64,000 nt of DNA from an uncultured Erysipelotrichaceae bacterium (GTDB lineage Bacteria; Bacillota_I; Bacilli_A; RF39; UBA660): NCBI GenBank assembly GCA_948444795.1, contig CAOJUX010000002.1:1-64000 (forward strand), in the 5' to 3' direction. Below, piece after piece: positions 38,345 through 47,456 of the stretch. The position numbers and the translations under genes are program-made. The notes beneath the pieces were generated by a model that had not been told where the DNA came from, made no database searches, and worked only from the letters and a program-made list of their open reading frames with translations. Each line of letters opens with the position of its first letter. Within the stretch, counting starts at the first letter, position 1.

Positions 38345-38953
38345 ATGGATGATACTATTAATGAAGCAAAAAAAAGAATAAGAAATAAAAGAAATAATAT
38401 AACTTTAGAAAATTCTAAACAAAATTCTAATTATATTAGCAATTTATTTACAAGAACACTTTTAAGTGTAATACTTCTTTTACTCATTTGTATTTATACT
38501 AATAGTAGTGATAATAATTTATTATTTTTTAAAAATCATTTATTTAATGAAACTTTATCTTTTACAAAAATAAATAATTTATATAATAAGTATTTCGGAA
38601 GCATCGTTCCAGCTAAAAATGAAGAGGCGGCAGTATTTAAAACCGATAAAAGTTATAATTCTATAGAAAAAGTAGATAATTCCTATAAGTTTATTTTAAA
38701 TAATAATACCTTTTCTTATTTAGAAAGTGGAATAGTAGTTTTTGCTGGAATTAAAGAAGGACTTGGCAACACTATAATTATTCAAGGTGTAGATGGAGTT
38801 GATATTTGGTATTCTAATTTAGCAAGTATTAATGAAACTTTATATGACTATATTGAAAAAGATAAATTAGTAGGAGAATTTATAGACAAAACTGCTATTT
38901 TAACTTTTATGAAAAATAATGAGTATCAATCATATGAAACATATATTTCCTAA
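38345..38953 (+). CDS. spoIVFA: SpoIVFA-like membrane protein with M23-type fold
   Basis: 202 aa. Basic cytoplasmic N-terminus, one transmembrane helix near residues 42-57 (LLSVILLLLICIYT), and a C-terminal lysostaphin/M23-like domain without catalytic His (SGIVVFAGIKEGLGNTIIIQGVDG, in pieces; DIWYSNLASINETLYDYI). SpoIVFA inhibits SpoIVFB until cut by SpoIVB. Position directly before the M50 protease gene supports the call. Start 38345 follows TTGGTGAT. Confidence 0.75.
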   Translation: MDDTINEAKKRIRNKRNNITLENSKQNSNYISNLFTRTLLSVILLLLICIYTNSSDNNLLFFKNHLFNETLSFTKINNLYNKYFGSIVPAKNEEAAVFKTDKSYNSIEKVDNSYKFILNNNTFSYLESGIVVFAGIKEGLGNTIIIQGVDGVDIWYSNLASINETLYDYIEKDKLVGEFIDKTAILTFMKNNEYQSYETYIS

Positions 38954-39713
38954 GTTTAAAATTAATAAAATAACATATTTAATATTTTTAAGTTTTTTAT
39001 TAACTGGCTATATAAAACATATAATTATTATTTTTACTATTATAATTTTTCATGAAATGGGACATATAATGTTATTAAAGTTATTTAAAATAGAAATAAT
39101 TAGTGTAGAAATTTATCCCTTTGGTGGTATCACTTCTAGTAATAAATTAATTAATACTTCAGTAAATCGTGATATTATCATTTATTTAGGAGGAATTATA
39201 AATCAAGTTTTTTTATGTTTATTTTTTACATTTCTTTATAAAAAAAATATTATAACTTATACAACATTAGAAATATTTAATATGTATAATAAATCTATTC
39301 TAATATTTAATATCCTTCCTATAAAACCATTAGATGGTGGAGAAATAGTAAGACTCATTCTAGAAAAATTTATTTCCTTTAAAAAAGCATATTATATTTC
39401 TAATATAATATCTATAATAAGCTTAATGATTTTTATAATTTATAATATAACTTATAATTTAAACGAATATGTAATAATAAGTTTTTTATTTTTTAAATTA
39501 TTAATTACTATTAGAGAAGAAGCAAAAATATTTAATAAATTTTTACTTGAACGTTTTTTATATAATATATCTTATAAAAAAATTCAATATAATAGAAAGG
39601 TAAATTTAAAAAAACTGAAAAAAGAAACTTATCATTATTTTAAAACTAATAATAAAGTTATTAGTGAAACTACAGTTTTAAATAATAGATTTGACATAAA
39701 TAAGAATATTTGA
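38919..39713 (+). CDS. spoIVFB: SpoIVFB-type M50 intramembrane metalloprotease
   Basis: 264 aa. Polytopic, with the zinc motif HEMGH (IIFHEMGHIMLLKLF) in an early transmembrane helix and the second site NILPIKPLDGGEIVRLIL. This is the site-2 protease that cleaves pro-sigma-K in spore formers. Overlaps the SpoIVFA-like gene; an alternative ATG at 38934 has no better RBS. The -35 and -10 boxes of the rplU promoter lie in its last codons. Confidence 0.87.
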   Translation: MSINHMKHIFPKFKINKITYLIFLSFLLTGYIKHIIIIFTIIIFHEMGHIMLLKLFKIEIISVEIYPFGGITSSNKLINTSVNRDIIIYLGGIINQVFLCLFFTFLYKKNIITYTTLEIFNMYNKSILIFNILPIKPLDGGEIVRLILEKFISFKKAYYISNIISIISLMIFIIYNITYNLNEYVIISFLFFKLLITIREEAKIFNKFLLERFLYNISYKKIQYNRKVNLKKLKKETYHYFKTNNKVISETTVLNNRFDINKNI

Positions 39714-39719
39714 TAAAAT
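39691..39719 (+). promoter_or_regulatory. promoter of rplU-prp-rpmA
   Basis: TTGACA, 17 bp, TAAAAT, about 12 bases before the L21 leader. Confidence 0.8.
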
Positions 39720-39731
39720 TATTATTGTTTT

Positions 39732-39812
39732 TAAAGGGCTTTCCTGTAAAAACCGCTTGGAAAAGGTTATAAGACTGATTGGCACCTTTACAGCGCGTCT
39801 TAAAATAAATAA
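39732..39812 (+). promoter_or_regulatory. ribosomal L21 leader RNA
   Basis: Contains the conserved blocks of the Firmicutes L21 leader: TTTCCTGTAAAAACCGCTTGG, GACTGATTGGCACC and ACAGCGCGTCTT (read as separate blocks), directly upstream of rplU. It is thought to let L21 or another ribosomal protein control the operon. Confidence 0.85.
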
Positions 39813-39824
39813 AGGAGGTATGAA

Positions 39825-40127
39825 ATGAAAGCTATATTCGTAACAGGTGGTAAACAATATTATGTTGCTGAAGGTGATGTGATATATGTAGAAAAACTTG
39901 AAAGTGAAGCTGGCAGTGATATTGTATTTGAAAATGTTTTATTTGCTGGTGGAAAGTATGGTAATCCATATTTAAAAGGAGCAAAAGTTACTTGCAGTGT
40001 TGAAAAACATGGAAAACAAAAGAAAATTGTTGTTTTTAAATATAGACCAAAAAAGAAATATCGTAAAACTCAAGGTCATAGACAACCTTATACTAAATTA
40101 GTTGTTAAAAAAATTGAATCTAAGTAA
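39825..40127 (+). CDS. rplU: 50S ribosomal protein L21
   Basis: 100 aa, full length. [38 protein letters not shown], and the basic [19 protein letters not shown] end. RBS AAAGGAGGT. Followed two bases later by prp. Confidence 0.98.
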   Translation: MKAIFVTGGKQYYVAEGDVIYVEKLESEAGSDIVFENVLFAGGKYGNPYLKGAKVTCSVEKHGKQKKIVVFKYRPKKKYRKTQGHRQPYTKLVVKKIESK

Positions 40128-40129
40128 TT

Positions 40130-40441
40130 ATGATAAAAGTAAAAGTTAAATATAAAAATAATAAATTTTTTGAAATCAGTATATCTGGTCATTCTGGATA
40201 TAGTGAAAAAGGCAGTGATATTGTGTGTGCTGCTGTATCAAGTATTATTACTACTTCTGTTAACGGTATATTATCTATTAAAGAAACAATAAATGTTACT
40301 GATGATGGAAATATTTTAAAAATAAAGATACTAGATCTTGATAATATAACAGAGAAATTACTTGATAATATGATTAAATTATTTAAAGGAATAGAAACTC
40401 AATATAAAAATAATTTAAAAGTTATTAAGGAAGGAGAATAG
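40130..40441 (+). CDS. prp: ribosomal-processing cysteine protease Prp
   Basis: 103 aa. Catalytic His and Cys in ISGHSGYSEKGSDIVCAAVS (H21, C33), the family signature (formerly YsxB). It removes the N-terminal extension of L27 in Firmicutes. Between rplU and rpmA as expected. Confidence 0.95.
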   Translation: MIKVKVKYKNNKFFEISISGHSGYSEKGSDIVCAAVSSIITTSVNGILSIKETINVTDDGNILKIKILDLDNITEKLLDNMIKLFKGIETQYKNNLKVIKEGE

Positions 40442-40444
40442 AAT

Positions 40445-40729
40445 ATGTTAAGTTATATATATAATTTACAACGTTTTGCTCATATTAAATCTCAAGGTTC
40501 TACTAAAAATGGCCGTGATAGTGCTGGTAGAAGACTTGGAGCTAAAGCAAGTGATGGAGAATTCGTTACAGCTGGTTCTATTTTATATAGACAACGTGGA
40601 ACCAAAATTTATCCTGGAACTAATGTAGGGATGGGAAAAGATCACACTTTATTTGCTAAAATAGATGGTGTTGTAAAATTTGAAAGATGTGGAAAGAATA
40701 AGAAAAAAGTAAGCGTTTACGAAAAGTAA
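40445..40729 (+). CDS. rpmA: 50S ribosomal protein L27 precursor
   Basis: 94 aa. The mature part [22 protein letters not shown] is typical (shown in parts in the family). An N-terminal extension [16 protein letters not shown] is present where most Firmicutes have MLKLNLQFFASKK. The cleavage motif is thus altered (NLQRFAH instead of NLQFFAS). Processing by Prp is still expected because prp is adjacent. Confidence 0.97.
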   Translation: MLSYIYNLQRFAHIKSQGSTKNGRDSAGRRLGAKASDGEFVTAGSILYRQRGTKIYPGTNVGMGKDHTLFAKIDGVVKFERCGKNKKKVSVYEK

Positions 40730-40789
40730 AGGCTTTTTATATAGGATAAACCATAAGTCTAAGAAATTGGTGATGTTTTATATTGCTAG

Positions 40790-40813
40790 CAAGTGTATAA
40801 TACTTGTTTTTTT
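40790..40813 (+). terminator. terminator after rpmA
   Basis: CAAGT / ACTTG stem with T7 tail. Confidence 0.7.
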
Positions 40814-40857
40814 CTTGTTTAAATGATACGATATTTAAGCATTAAAGGTGATTAGAA

Positions 40858-41475
40858 ATGGGAAATGAATTATTTATTATATATGAAGCTGGATTATTAA
40901 AAATCGATGAAGAAAAAATTGCTTATTTATTAAATGAGTATCTTAAAACCTTAGGAGATAATTATCTAAAATCTGGTAGAATAACTGAAAATATATCTTG
41001 CTTTTATCTTACCCCAAAAGGCAATAGATTTGGTCATAAAGGTGCTAGTTGTGCTTTTAATTATGATAAAAATAGTTTTAAAAATATTACTTATTTAAAT
41101 AATTGTAATTTAGAAGATGTAGATAGTATTATAAACAATTATTATCAAAGATATGGAATTAGATATTTTGAAAAATTAGGTAAATATTTAAATTTTTCAA
41201 GTGTTATATTTGATATTTACAATAAGGATTTTATTGCGGGAGTAGTAAATGGTAAAAAAGCAGGCATTAAATTATTTAAGGGGATTTCCAAAAATAACAA
41301 GTATATCTATTCTAATTGTAAGGAAATATTAAATGAAGTATGTAGTATAGTTATAGAAATTTCTGATAATTCTTACACAGTAGGAGATGAAATATTTTAT
41401 ATAAAATCAAATGAAAATGAATATACCAGAAAATTATGGCATAAACTAGAAGAATATGTTGAAAATATTGATTAA
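40858..41475 (+). CDS. hypothetical protein, 205 aa
   Basis: AAAGGTGATTAGAA precedes the ATG. Soluble, mixed alpha/beta, no signal or membrane segment, no recognised motif. Between rpmA (terminated) and trmB. The central stretch with Phe/Asn/Tyr and three Cys is not diagnostic. Function unknown. Confidence 0.65.
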   Translation: MGNELFIIYEAGLLKIDEEKIAYLLNEYLKTLGDNYLKSGRITENISCFYLTPKGNRFGHKGASCAFNYDKNSFKNITYLNNCNLEDVDSIINNYYQRYGIRYFEKLGKYLNFSSVIFDIYNKDFIAGVVNGKKAGIKLFKGISKNNKYIYSNCKEILNEVCSIVIEISDNSYTVGDEIFYIKSNENEYTRKLWHKLEEYVENID

Positions 41476-41504
41476 TAAATGGTAAAATAAGTTAGGTGAT
41501 TTTA

Positions 41505-42143
41505 ATGCGTTATAATGTTGTTTCAGGAGCAAAAGAAATATTAAATAAAAGTGAATATTTAGTTAAAAATCCTGAAAAAAATAAAAATAATTGGAATAAG
41601 GTTTTTGGCAACAATAATAAAATTAATTTAGAACTAGGTATGGGCAGAGGTTCATTTATAATAGAAATGGCCTTACAAAACCCTCAAATTAATTATATTG
41701 GTTTAGAACTTGATATTTCACAAACTGCAACAGCTATTAAAAATATTCGTGATAGAAGAATACCTAATTTAAGATTTATTAATGCTGATGCTAGCTTGCT
41801 TGCAAATTTTTTTGGTAAAGAAATTGATACAATTTATTTAACATTTTCAGAACCTTGGCCAAAAAGACAAGATGAAAAGAAAAGATTTACCCATATAAAT
41901 TATTTAAAAATATATGACAGAATATTTAAAAAAAATAAGCACATTATATTAAAAACAGACAATAAAATATTATTTGCATCTAGTTTAGAGTCATTATCAA
42001 GTTATTGGTATACTTTTGATAAAGTTAGTCTTGATTTACATAGAGATGAAAGAAATATTAAAAATATAATGACTGATTTTGAAAAAGAGTATTTTAAAGA
42101 AAAAAGAAATATATATTATTTAGATGCAACTTTTAAAAACTAA
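41505..42143 (+). CDS. trmB: tRNA (guanine-N7-)-methyltransferase
   Basis: 212 aa. SAM-binding LELGMGRGSFI, YIGLELD, and the TrmB signature YLTFSEPWPKRQDEKKRFTH. It makes m7G46 in tRNA. ATG 41505 follows AGGTGATTTT. Thirteen bases before obgE. Confidence 0.95.
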   Translation: MRYNVVSGAKEILNKSEYLVKNPEKNKNNWNKVFGNNNKINLELGMGRGSFIIEMALQNPQINYIGLELDISQTATAIKNIRDRRIPNLRFINADASLLANFFGKEIDTIYLTFSEPWPKRQDEKKRFTHINYLKIYDRIFKKNKHIILKTDNKILFASSLESLSSYWYTFDKVSLDLHRDERNIKNIMTDFEKEYFKEKRNIYYLDATFKN

Positions 42144-42156
42144 AGGTGGTAATAAT

Positions 42157-43431
42157 ATGTTTGTAGATGAAATTAAAATAAAATTAATTGCCGGAAAAGG
42201 CGGCGATGGTTGTACCTCTTTTAGACGTGAGAAATTTGTTCCTATGGGTGGACCAGATGGAGGAAATGGTGGAGCAGGGGCATCAATTATATTTGAAGTT
42301 GATAAAGGCCTTAAAACTTTAGTTGATTTAAAGTATAAAAAGCAAATTAAAGGAGATAAAGGAGTAAATGGTAAAGGCAGCACAAGAAATGGTGCAAATG
42401 CTTTTGATGTCATTTTAAAGGTTCCTGAAGGTACAACTGTTTATAATGCTGAAACAGGGAAAATTTTATGTGATTTAACAAAAGATAAACAAAGATTTAT
42501 AGTAGCTCATGGTGGTCGTGGAGGTCGAGGTAATAAAGCTTTTGCAACTCATAGCGAACCAGCTCCTAAATTTTCGGAACTTGGCTGTCCTGGAGAAGAA
42601 ATACTTGTAAAATGTGAACTTAAAGTTATGGCAGATGTTGGGTTAATAGGTCTTCCAAGTGTGGGTAAATCTACTATTTTAAGCATGATTACAAGTGCCA
42701 ATCCTAAAATAGGAGCTTATCATTTTACTACTTTAAACCCTAATTTAGGTGTTATAAAATTAAAAGATAATCGTTCTTTTGTGATGGCTGATTTACCAGG
42801 ATTAATTGAAGGAGCTAGTAACGGAGCTGGTCTTGGGCATAAATTTTTACGTCATGCTATGCGTACTAAAATACTCGCTCATGTTATAGATATGGGGTCA
42901 TCTGAAGGAAGAGATCCAATAGATGATTATAATATCATCAGAAGAGAAATTGATTCTTATAGTGATAAACTAAAAAATAAAAAAGAAATAATTATTGCTA
43001 ATAAAATGGATTTAAATAATGCTTTAGAAAATCTAGAGAGATTTAAGAAAAAATATAAAAATTTAGAGATTTATGAAATTAGTGCTATTAACAATAAAGG
43101 AATGGATGTTGTAATAAAACATCTTGCTGATATGCTTGATAATTTAGAAGAAGATTCTTTGTATAAAGAAGAAGACTATGAAGATTATGTAGTATATAAA
43201 TATGAAAATAAAGCGCCATTTACAATTACAAATGATAATGGGGTTTGGGTTTTAGAAGGAAAAGAAATAGAAAAATTATTTTATATGACTAGATTTACTG
43301 AACATGAAGCAGTAGAAAGGTTTGGCAGAAAATTAAAAGGAATGGGCGTTGATGAAGAATTAAAAAGATTGGGTGCCAATTATGGAGATGAAGTGCAAAT
43401 ACTTGATTACGTATTTGAATTCAAAGAGTAG
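42157..43431 (+). CDS. obgE: GTPase Obg/CgtA
   Basis: 424 aa. Gly-rich Obg fold at the N-terminus (GGKGGDGCTSFRREKFVPMG-type), G domain (GLPSVGKST, DLPGLIEGAS, NKMD), and the C-terminal OCT domain (VWVLEGKEIEKLF ... YGDEVQI). Essential GTPase of ribosome assembly and stress control. RBS AAAGGTGGT. Confidence 0.97.
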   Translation: MFVDEIKIKLIAGKGGDGCTSFRREKFVPMGGPDGGNGGAGASIIFEVDKGLKTLVDLKYKKQIKGDKGVNGKGSTRNGANAFDVILKVPEGTTVYNAETGKILCDLTKDKQRFIVAHGGRGGRGNKAFATHSEPAPKFSELGCPGEEILVKCELKVMADVGLIGLPSVGKSTILSMITSANPKIGAYHFTTLNPNLGVIKLKDNRSFVMADLPGLIEGASNGAGLGHKFLRHAMRTKILAHVIDMGSSEGRDPIDDYNIIRREIDSYSDKLKNKKEIIIANKMDLNNALENLERFKKKYKNLEIYEISAINNKGMDVVIKHLADMLDNLEEDSLYKEEDYEDYVVYKYENKAPFTITNDNGVWVLEGKEIEKLFYMTRFTEHEAVERFGRKLKGMGVDEELKRLGANYGDEVQILDYVFEFKE

Positions 43432-43479
43432 ATGATATAAGCCATTATTTTGTTTGGTCACTATGTTGAGGTGTTTTTA

Positions 43480-44220
43480 GTGAGTATTGAGAATAATTTA
43501 ATTGTTAAAAAAATTTATTTAGACAAGTATAAAATAGATGATTTTGATAAATATCCATTTAATATCAAAGTTGTAAGAAACTTTGAAGAATTGCAATTCA
43601 CTTCACCTGTTACTTTTTTTGTTGGAGAAAATGGAATTGGAAAATCTACCTTTATTGAAGCACTTGCGGTTTCATTAGGCTTGCCAGCAGAAGGAGGAAC
43701 AGAAAATTTTCGATATCATCCCAAAAATACAGCATCAAATTTATCAAATTATTTAAGAGTTTGCACTTTTAATAAAGCAAAGACTAAATTTTTTTTAAGA
43801 GCAGAAAGTTTTTATAATTTTTCTACTGAAGTTCAACGATTAGTTAGAGAGAATGGTTTTGTTAGTTTGTATAATTCATATGGAGGTAATTTGCTTGAAT
43901 GTTCTCATGGAGAATCATTTCTAAAATTAGTTCAAAACAGATTTACTGATCATGGATTATATATTTTAGATGAACCAGAAGCCGCTTTATCACCGCAAAG
44001 ACAATTATCTTTACTTTGTCTTATAAATCAATTAGTAAAAGAAGGAAGCCAATTTATAATTGCCACTCATTCTCCAATTTTAATTAGTTATAGAGATGGA
44101 GAGATTTTAGATTTAAATAATGATTTCGCAAAAATAAAGTATAAAGATACATCGATTTATTCAATATATAAAATGTATTTGGATAATCCTGATGCTATGC
44201 AACATAGATTATTTGATTAA
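43480..44220 (+). CDS. AAA-type ATPase (AAA_15/AAA_21-like)
   Basis: 246 aa from GTG 43480 after TTGAGGTG. Walker A GENGIGKST, ABC-like signature region SHGESFLKLV, Walker B LYILDEPEAALSP and switch His IATHSP. Predicted soluble P-loop ATPases of this kind resemble the RecF/OLD class and have no fixed function; no nuclease partner gene is next to it. Confidence 0.8.
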   Translation: MSIENNLIVKKIYLDKYKIDDFDKYPFNIKVVRNFEELQFTSPVTFFVGENGIGKSTFIEALAVSLGLPAEGGTENFRYHPKNTASNLSNYLRVCTFNKAKTKFFLRAESFYNFSTEVQRLVRENGFVSLYNSYGGNLLECSHGESFLKLVQNRFTDHGLYILDEPEAALSPQRQLSLLCLINQLVKEGSQFIIATHSPILISYRDGEILDLNNDFAKIKYKDTSIYSIYKMYLDNPDAMQHRLFD

Positions 44221-44274
44221 TAAGTATAAGTACTTTAGAATTTAAAGATTAGCTTATTGCTAATATCTAAATAA

Positions 44275-44303
44275 TTGACTTTAACTAAAATTTATTATAT
44301 TAT
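44275..44303 (+). promoter_or_regulatory. promoter of the Tad-like operon
   Basis: TTGACT, 17 bp, TATTAT. The likely start of transcription is about 30 bases before the ATG at 44342. Confidence 0.65.
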
Positions 44304-44341
44304 TTATTAAGATAGAGAAAATGAAAAGGAAATTAAGGGCT

Positions 44342-45109
44342 ATGACTAAAAAAGGAATATCAATGTGCATTACAAGTGCTAAAGGAGGAGTTGGAAAAAC
44401 TACTACAACTCTTAATTTAGCAGGAATTTATGAGCAATTAGAAAAAAAAGTTTTAATTATTGATTTAGATTTATATGGTGGAGGTATAAGTATATCTCTT
44501 AATAAAGAAGCAAAAAAAAGTTTATTTAGCTTCGTTGATGATTATAATAATAATCGTTATAAAGATTTTAGTGATTATGTAACTAAATATGATGATTATA
44601 TTGATTTTTTAGCAAGCCCTAAAGATCCTAGATATGCAAGTAAAATAACTTCGGAATATATAGATATAATTATTTCTAAAGCAATATTTAATTATGATTT
44701 TGTTTTAATAGATACTAATCATATTTTAAATGAATCTAATTTGACTGCTCTAGATAAAGTAGATAATATTCTATTTATAATTACTAATGATCCAGTAGAT
44801 TTAAAAAATATGAAATCTTTAATTACTATATTTAAAGAGAATAAAATTAAAAATTATAAAATATTACTTAATAATAGTCAAAACCCTTTTAAAGAGTATT
44901 TCTCATTATATGATATTAAAAGTATCATAAATGCCAATATCGATTATACCTTATCTTCATCATTTTTTTTGAAAAACATAGATAGTTATGTTATGGACGG
45001 AAAAATTATATCATTAGATAAAAAGATGCCTTCAACTTTCTCAAGTGATTATAAGACATTTATGCAGATTGCCCTTGATACAATAGACGAGGAGGCAAAC
45101 AATGAATAA
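44342..45109 (+). CDS. tadZ: ParA/MinD-type ATPase, TadZ/CpaE-like
   Basis: 255 aa. Deviant Walker A SAKGGVGKTTTTLNLAG and Walker B VLIIDLDLYGGG. Such ATPases locate Tad pili machinery to the pole. No receiver domain in front, so it is a short TadZ-type protein. ATG 44342 is chosen because it leaves a normal leader; an in-frame ATG at 44321 would add seven residues. Overlaps cpaF by 8 bp. Confidence 0.8.
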   Translation: MTKKGISMCITSAKGGVGKTTTTLNLAGIYEQLEKKVLIIDLDLYGGGISISLNKEAKKSLFSFVDDYNNNRYKDFSDYVTKYDDYIDFLASPKDPRYASKITSEYIDIIISKAIFNYDFVLIDTNHILNESNLTALDKVDNILFIITNDPVDLKNMKSLITIFKENKIKNYKILLNNSQNPFKEYFSLYDIKSIINANIDYTLSSSFFLKNIDSYVMDGKIISLDKKMPSTFSSDYKTFMQIALDTIDEEANNE

Positions 45110-46427
45110 GAAAAGTTTATTAGATATATTTGAGATTGAAAGAAAGAAAAAACAAATAGATAATGTATCAGATTATGATGTCTTTTCTGATAAAGATTTA
45201 TTAGATGAAATTAGAACAAAAATTGTTGAAAATCTAATTGATAAAGAAATTCCCAAGGAATATTTAAATGATTTTATTAATGATGAAATAGATACTATTA
45301 CTAGTGGATATGATTTGTCTGACTTAGAAAGAAATCATTTATATAATTTAATAGATAATGAAATAAATGGGTATGGTCCAATAACTGAACTTTTAAATAG
45401 CAAGAATGTTACTGAAATTATGGTTAACAGTCCTCATGATATTTATATTGAAACTGATGGTAAAATAGTTAAAGATGAAAGTGTATCATTTATTAATGAA
45501 GAACATATTTATCGAACAATAAGACGTTTAATTGAACCACTTGGTAGAACTATTAATTCAGCACATCCAATGGTTGATTCTAGACTTTTAGATGGTTCAA
45601 GAATTAATGCTATAATCCCACCATTATCCGTAAAAGGCCCTGTAATGACTATTCGAAAATTTATTGATACTAAAGAAGGAATGGATGATTTACTTAGAAT
45701 GGGTACTCTTACTCCATATATGGCAAGATTTTTAGAAAGTGCAGTAAAAGCTAAGTTAAATATAATTATAGTTGGAGCAGCAGGCTCTGGAAAAACAACA
45801 CTTTTAAATATTTTAAGTAGTTTTATTGGAGAAGATGAAAGAATTATAACAATTGAAGATGCTGCAGAATTAAAACTTAGACAAAACCATGTAATTTCTT
45901 TAGAAACTAGAGTAAATAATTATGAAAATAGTGATGAGGTAACAATAAGAGATTTAATAATAAATTCATTAAGAATGAGACCAGATCGAATTATTATAGG
46001 AGAAGTTCGTGGCAAAGAAGCTTTTGATATGTTACAGGCAATGAATACTGGTCATAATGGATCTTTAACAACTATGCATGGAAGTAGCAAAGAAGATGCT
46101 CTAAATAGACTAGAAGCTATGGTTTTAATGAACGGTCTTGATATACCTATAAAAGCAATTAGAGAATATATTTTAAACGCTATAGACTTAATAGTATGTA
46201 TTGATAGATTAAGCGATGGTAAAAGAAAGATAACTTCTATATCTGAACTTGATGGTTTTAATAAAGAAAATATAAAATTAAAAGAAATATTTAAATTTAG
46301 CCAAAAAGGACTAACAGATGGAGGAGAAGTAAACGGAGAATATATTTTATTAGATGGTATACCTAATGTATACAAAAAAATAGTATCTAGAGGAATAACT
46401 GATTTAGACGATATGTTCAGAAAATAG
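45102..46427 (+). CDS. cpaF: CpaF/TadA-type secretion ATPase
   Basis: 441 aa. Walker A GAAGSGKTTLLNIL, Asp box IITIEDAAELKLRQ, Walker B MRPDRIIIGEVRG and His box MNTGHNGSLTTMHG. A hexameric ATPase that powers Tad pilus or secretion assembly. It follows the ParA-like gene and precedes two TadB/TadC-type membrane proteins. Confidence 0.93.
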   Translation: MNKKSLLDIFEIERKKKQIDNVSDYDVFSDKDLLDEIRTKIVENLIDKEIPKEYLNDFINDEIDTITSGYDLSDLERNHLYNLIDNEINGYGPITELLNSKNVTEIMVNSPHDIYIETDGKIVKDESVSFINEEHIYRTIRRLIEPLGRTINSAHPMVDSRLLDGSRINAIIPPLSVKGPVMTIRKFIDTKEGMDDLLRMGTLTPYMARFLESAVKAKLNIIIVGAAGSGKTTLLNILSSFIGEDERIITIEDAAELKLRQNHVISLETRVNNYENSDEVTIRDLIINSLRMRPDRIIIGEVRGKEAFDMLQAMNTGHNGSLTTMHGSSKEDALNRLEAMVLMNGLDIPIKAIREYILNAIDLIVCIDRLSDGKRKITSISELDGFNKENIKLKEIFKFSQKGLTDGGEVNGEYILLDGIPNVYKKIVSRGITDLDDMFRK

Positions 46428-46442
46428 GAAAGAAGGATAATA

Positions 46443-47456
46443 ATGAAGGAAGTAATAATGAACGTACTATTAACTCAAATAACTTTTATTATTATATTAC
46501 TAGGCTTAATTTACTTTTTAATTAGACTTTTTTCTAGTGTTAATTACCAAAAAAAATTTGATAAGTTCAGTCTTACTTCTTCAAAAAATAAGAGTTTATC
46601 AATATTTGATAAAATATTAGTAAAATTCTGGAAATTTATACGTAAAATATCAAAAATACTTTTAAAATCTAAACTTTTAGTAAAATATAGCATGCAATAT
46701 GATAAGTATATTACTTATGAAGAACAAGAAGATAAAGATAGCTTAAATTATATTTCATTAAAGCTATTTTTAGTATTTTTATTTTTGCTTTTAAATATTT
46801 TAACTGCTATTTTAAAAATTCATAAATTTAGTATTGTAAGTTTTCTTTTTACTATTATAATTAGTTTTTTTGCTCCAGATATAGTATTAAAAATAAAATT
46901 CCAAAGCAAAAGAAAAAGAGTAAACGAAGATTTATATTCTGCTATTTTGATTATGAATAATAGTTTTAAAAAAGGTGAAAATATTTTAAAATCCATAGAA
47001 GCTGTCATTAGAAAAATGGATGGGCCTATTAAAGATGAATTTAAGAAAATTCATACTGATATTTCATATGGTTTAAGTTTAGAAATAGCTTTTAATAGGT
47101 TTTATAAAAGGGTAAAATTATCTGATGCTAAAATTTTGTCAAACTATCTTTCGTTATTAAGTAAAAGTGAAGGTAATATGGATGCTATCTTTTTTGTTAT
47201 TGAAAAAACCTTATATGCTAAAAAAGAAATTAATGATGAAGTAGAAAGTATTTATATATCAAGTAAATTTGTTTTAAAGTTTTTAATATTTATTCCATTA
47301 TTATTTTTAATAGTATTTTATTTAGTAAAAAAAGCATATTTTGAAGTTTTATTTACAACTAATTTAGGTTTAATATTAATATCAATTTTTATTATTTTAT
47401 ATACTATGAGTATTTTACTATTTATGAAAGTTTTGAAGGTGAAGATAGATGAATAA
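46443..47456 (+). CDS. tadB: TadB-like inner-membrane platform protein
   Basis: 337 aa. Hydrophobic segments at the N-terminus, at ~100-140 and two at the C-terminus, with a cytoplasmic T2SSF domain between (LYSAILIMNNSFKKGENILKSIEA, in pieces). RBS AAAGAAGGAT. A second in-frame ATG at 46458 is possible. Works with TadC as membrane platform. Confidence 0.85.
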   Translation: MKEVIMNVLLTQITFIIILLGLIYFLIRLFSSVNYQKKFDKFSLTSSKNKSLSIFDKILVKFWKFIRKISKILLKSKLLVKYSMQYDKYITYEEQEDKDSLNYISLKLFLVFLFLLLNILTAILKIHKFSIVSFLFTIIISFFAPDIVLKIKFQSKRKRVNEDLYSAILIMNNSFKKGENILKSIEAVIRKMDGPIKDEFKKIHTDISYGLSLEIAFNRFYKRVKLSDAKILSNYLSLLSKSEGNMDAIFFVIEKTLYAKKEINDEVESIYISSKFVLKFLIFIPLLFLIVFYLVKKAYFEVLFTTNLGLILISIFIILYTMSILLFMKVLKVKIDE

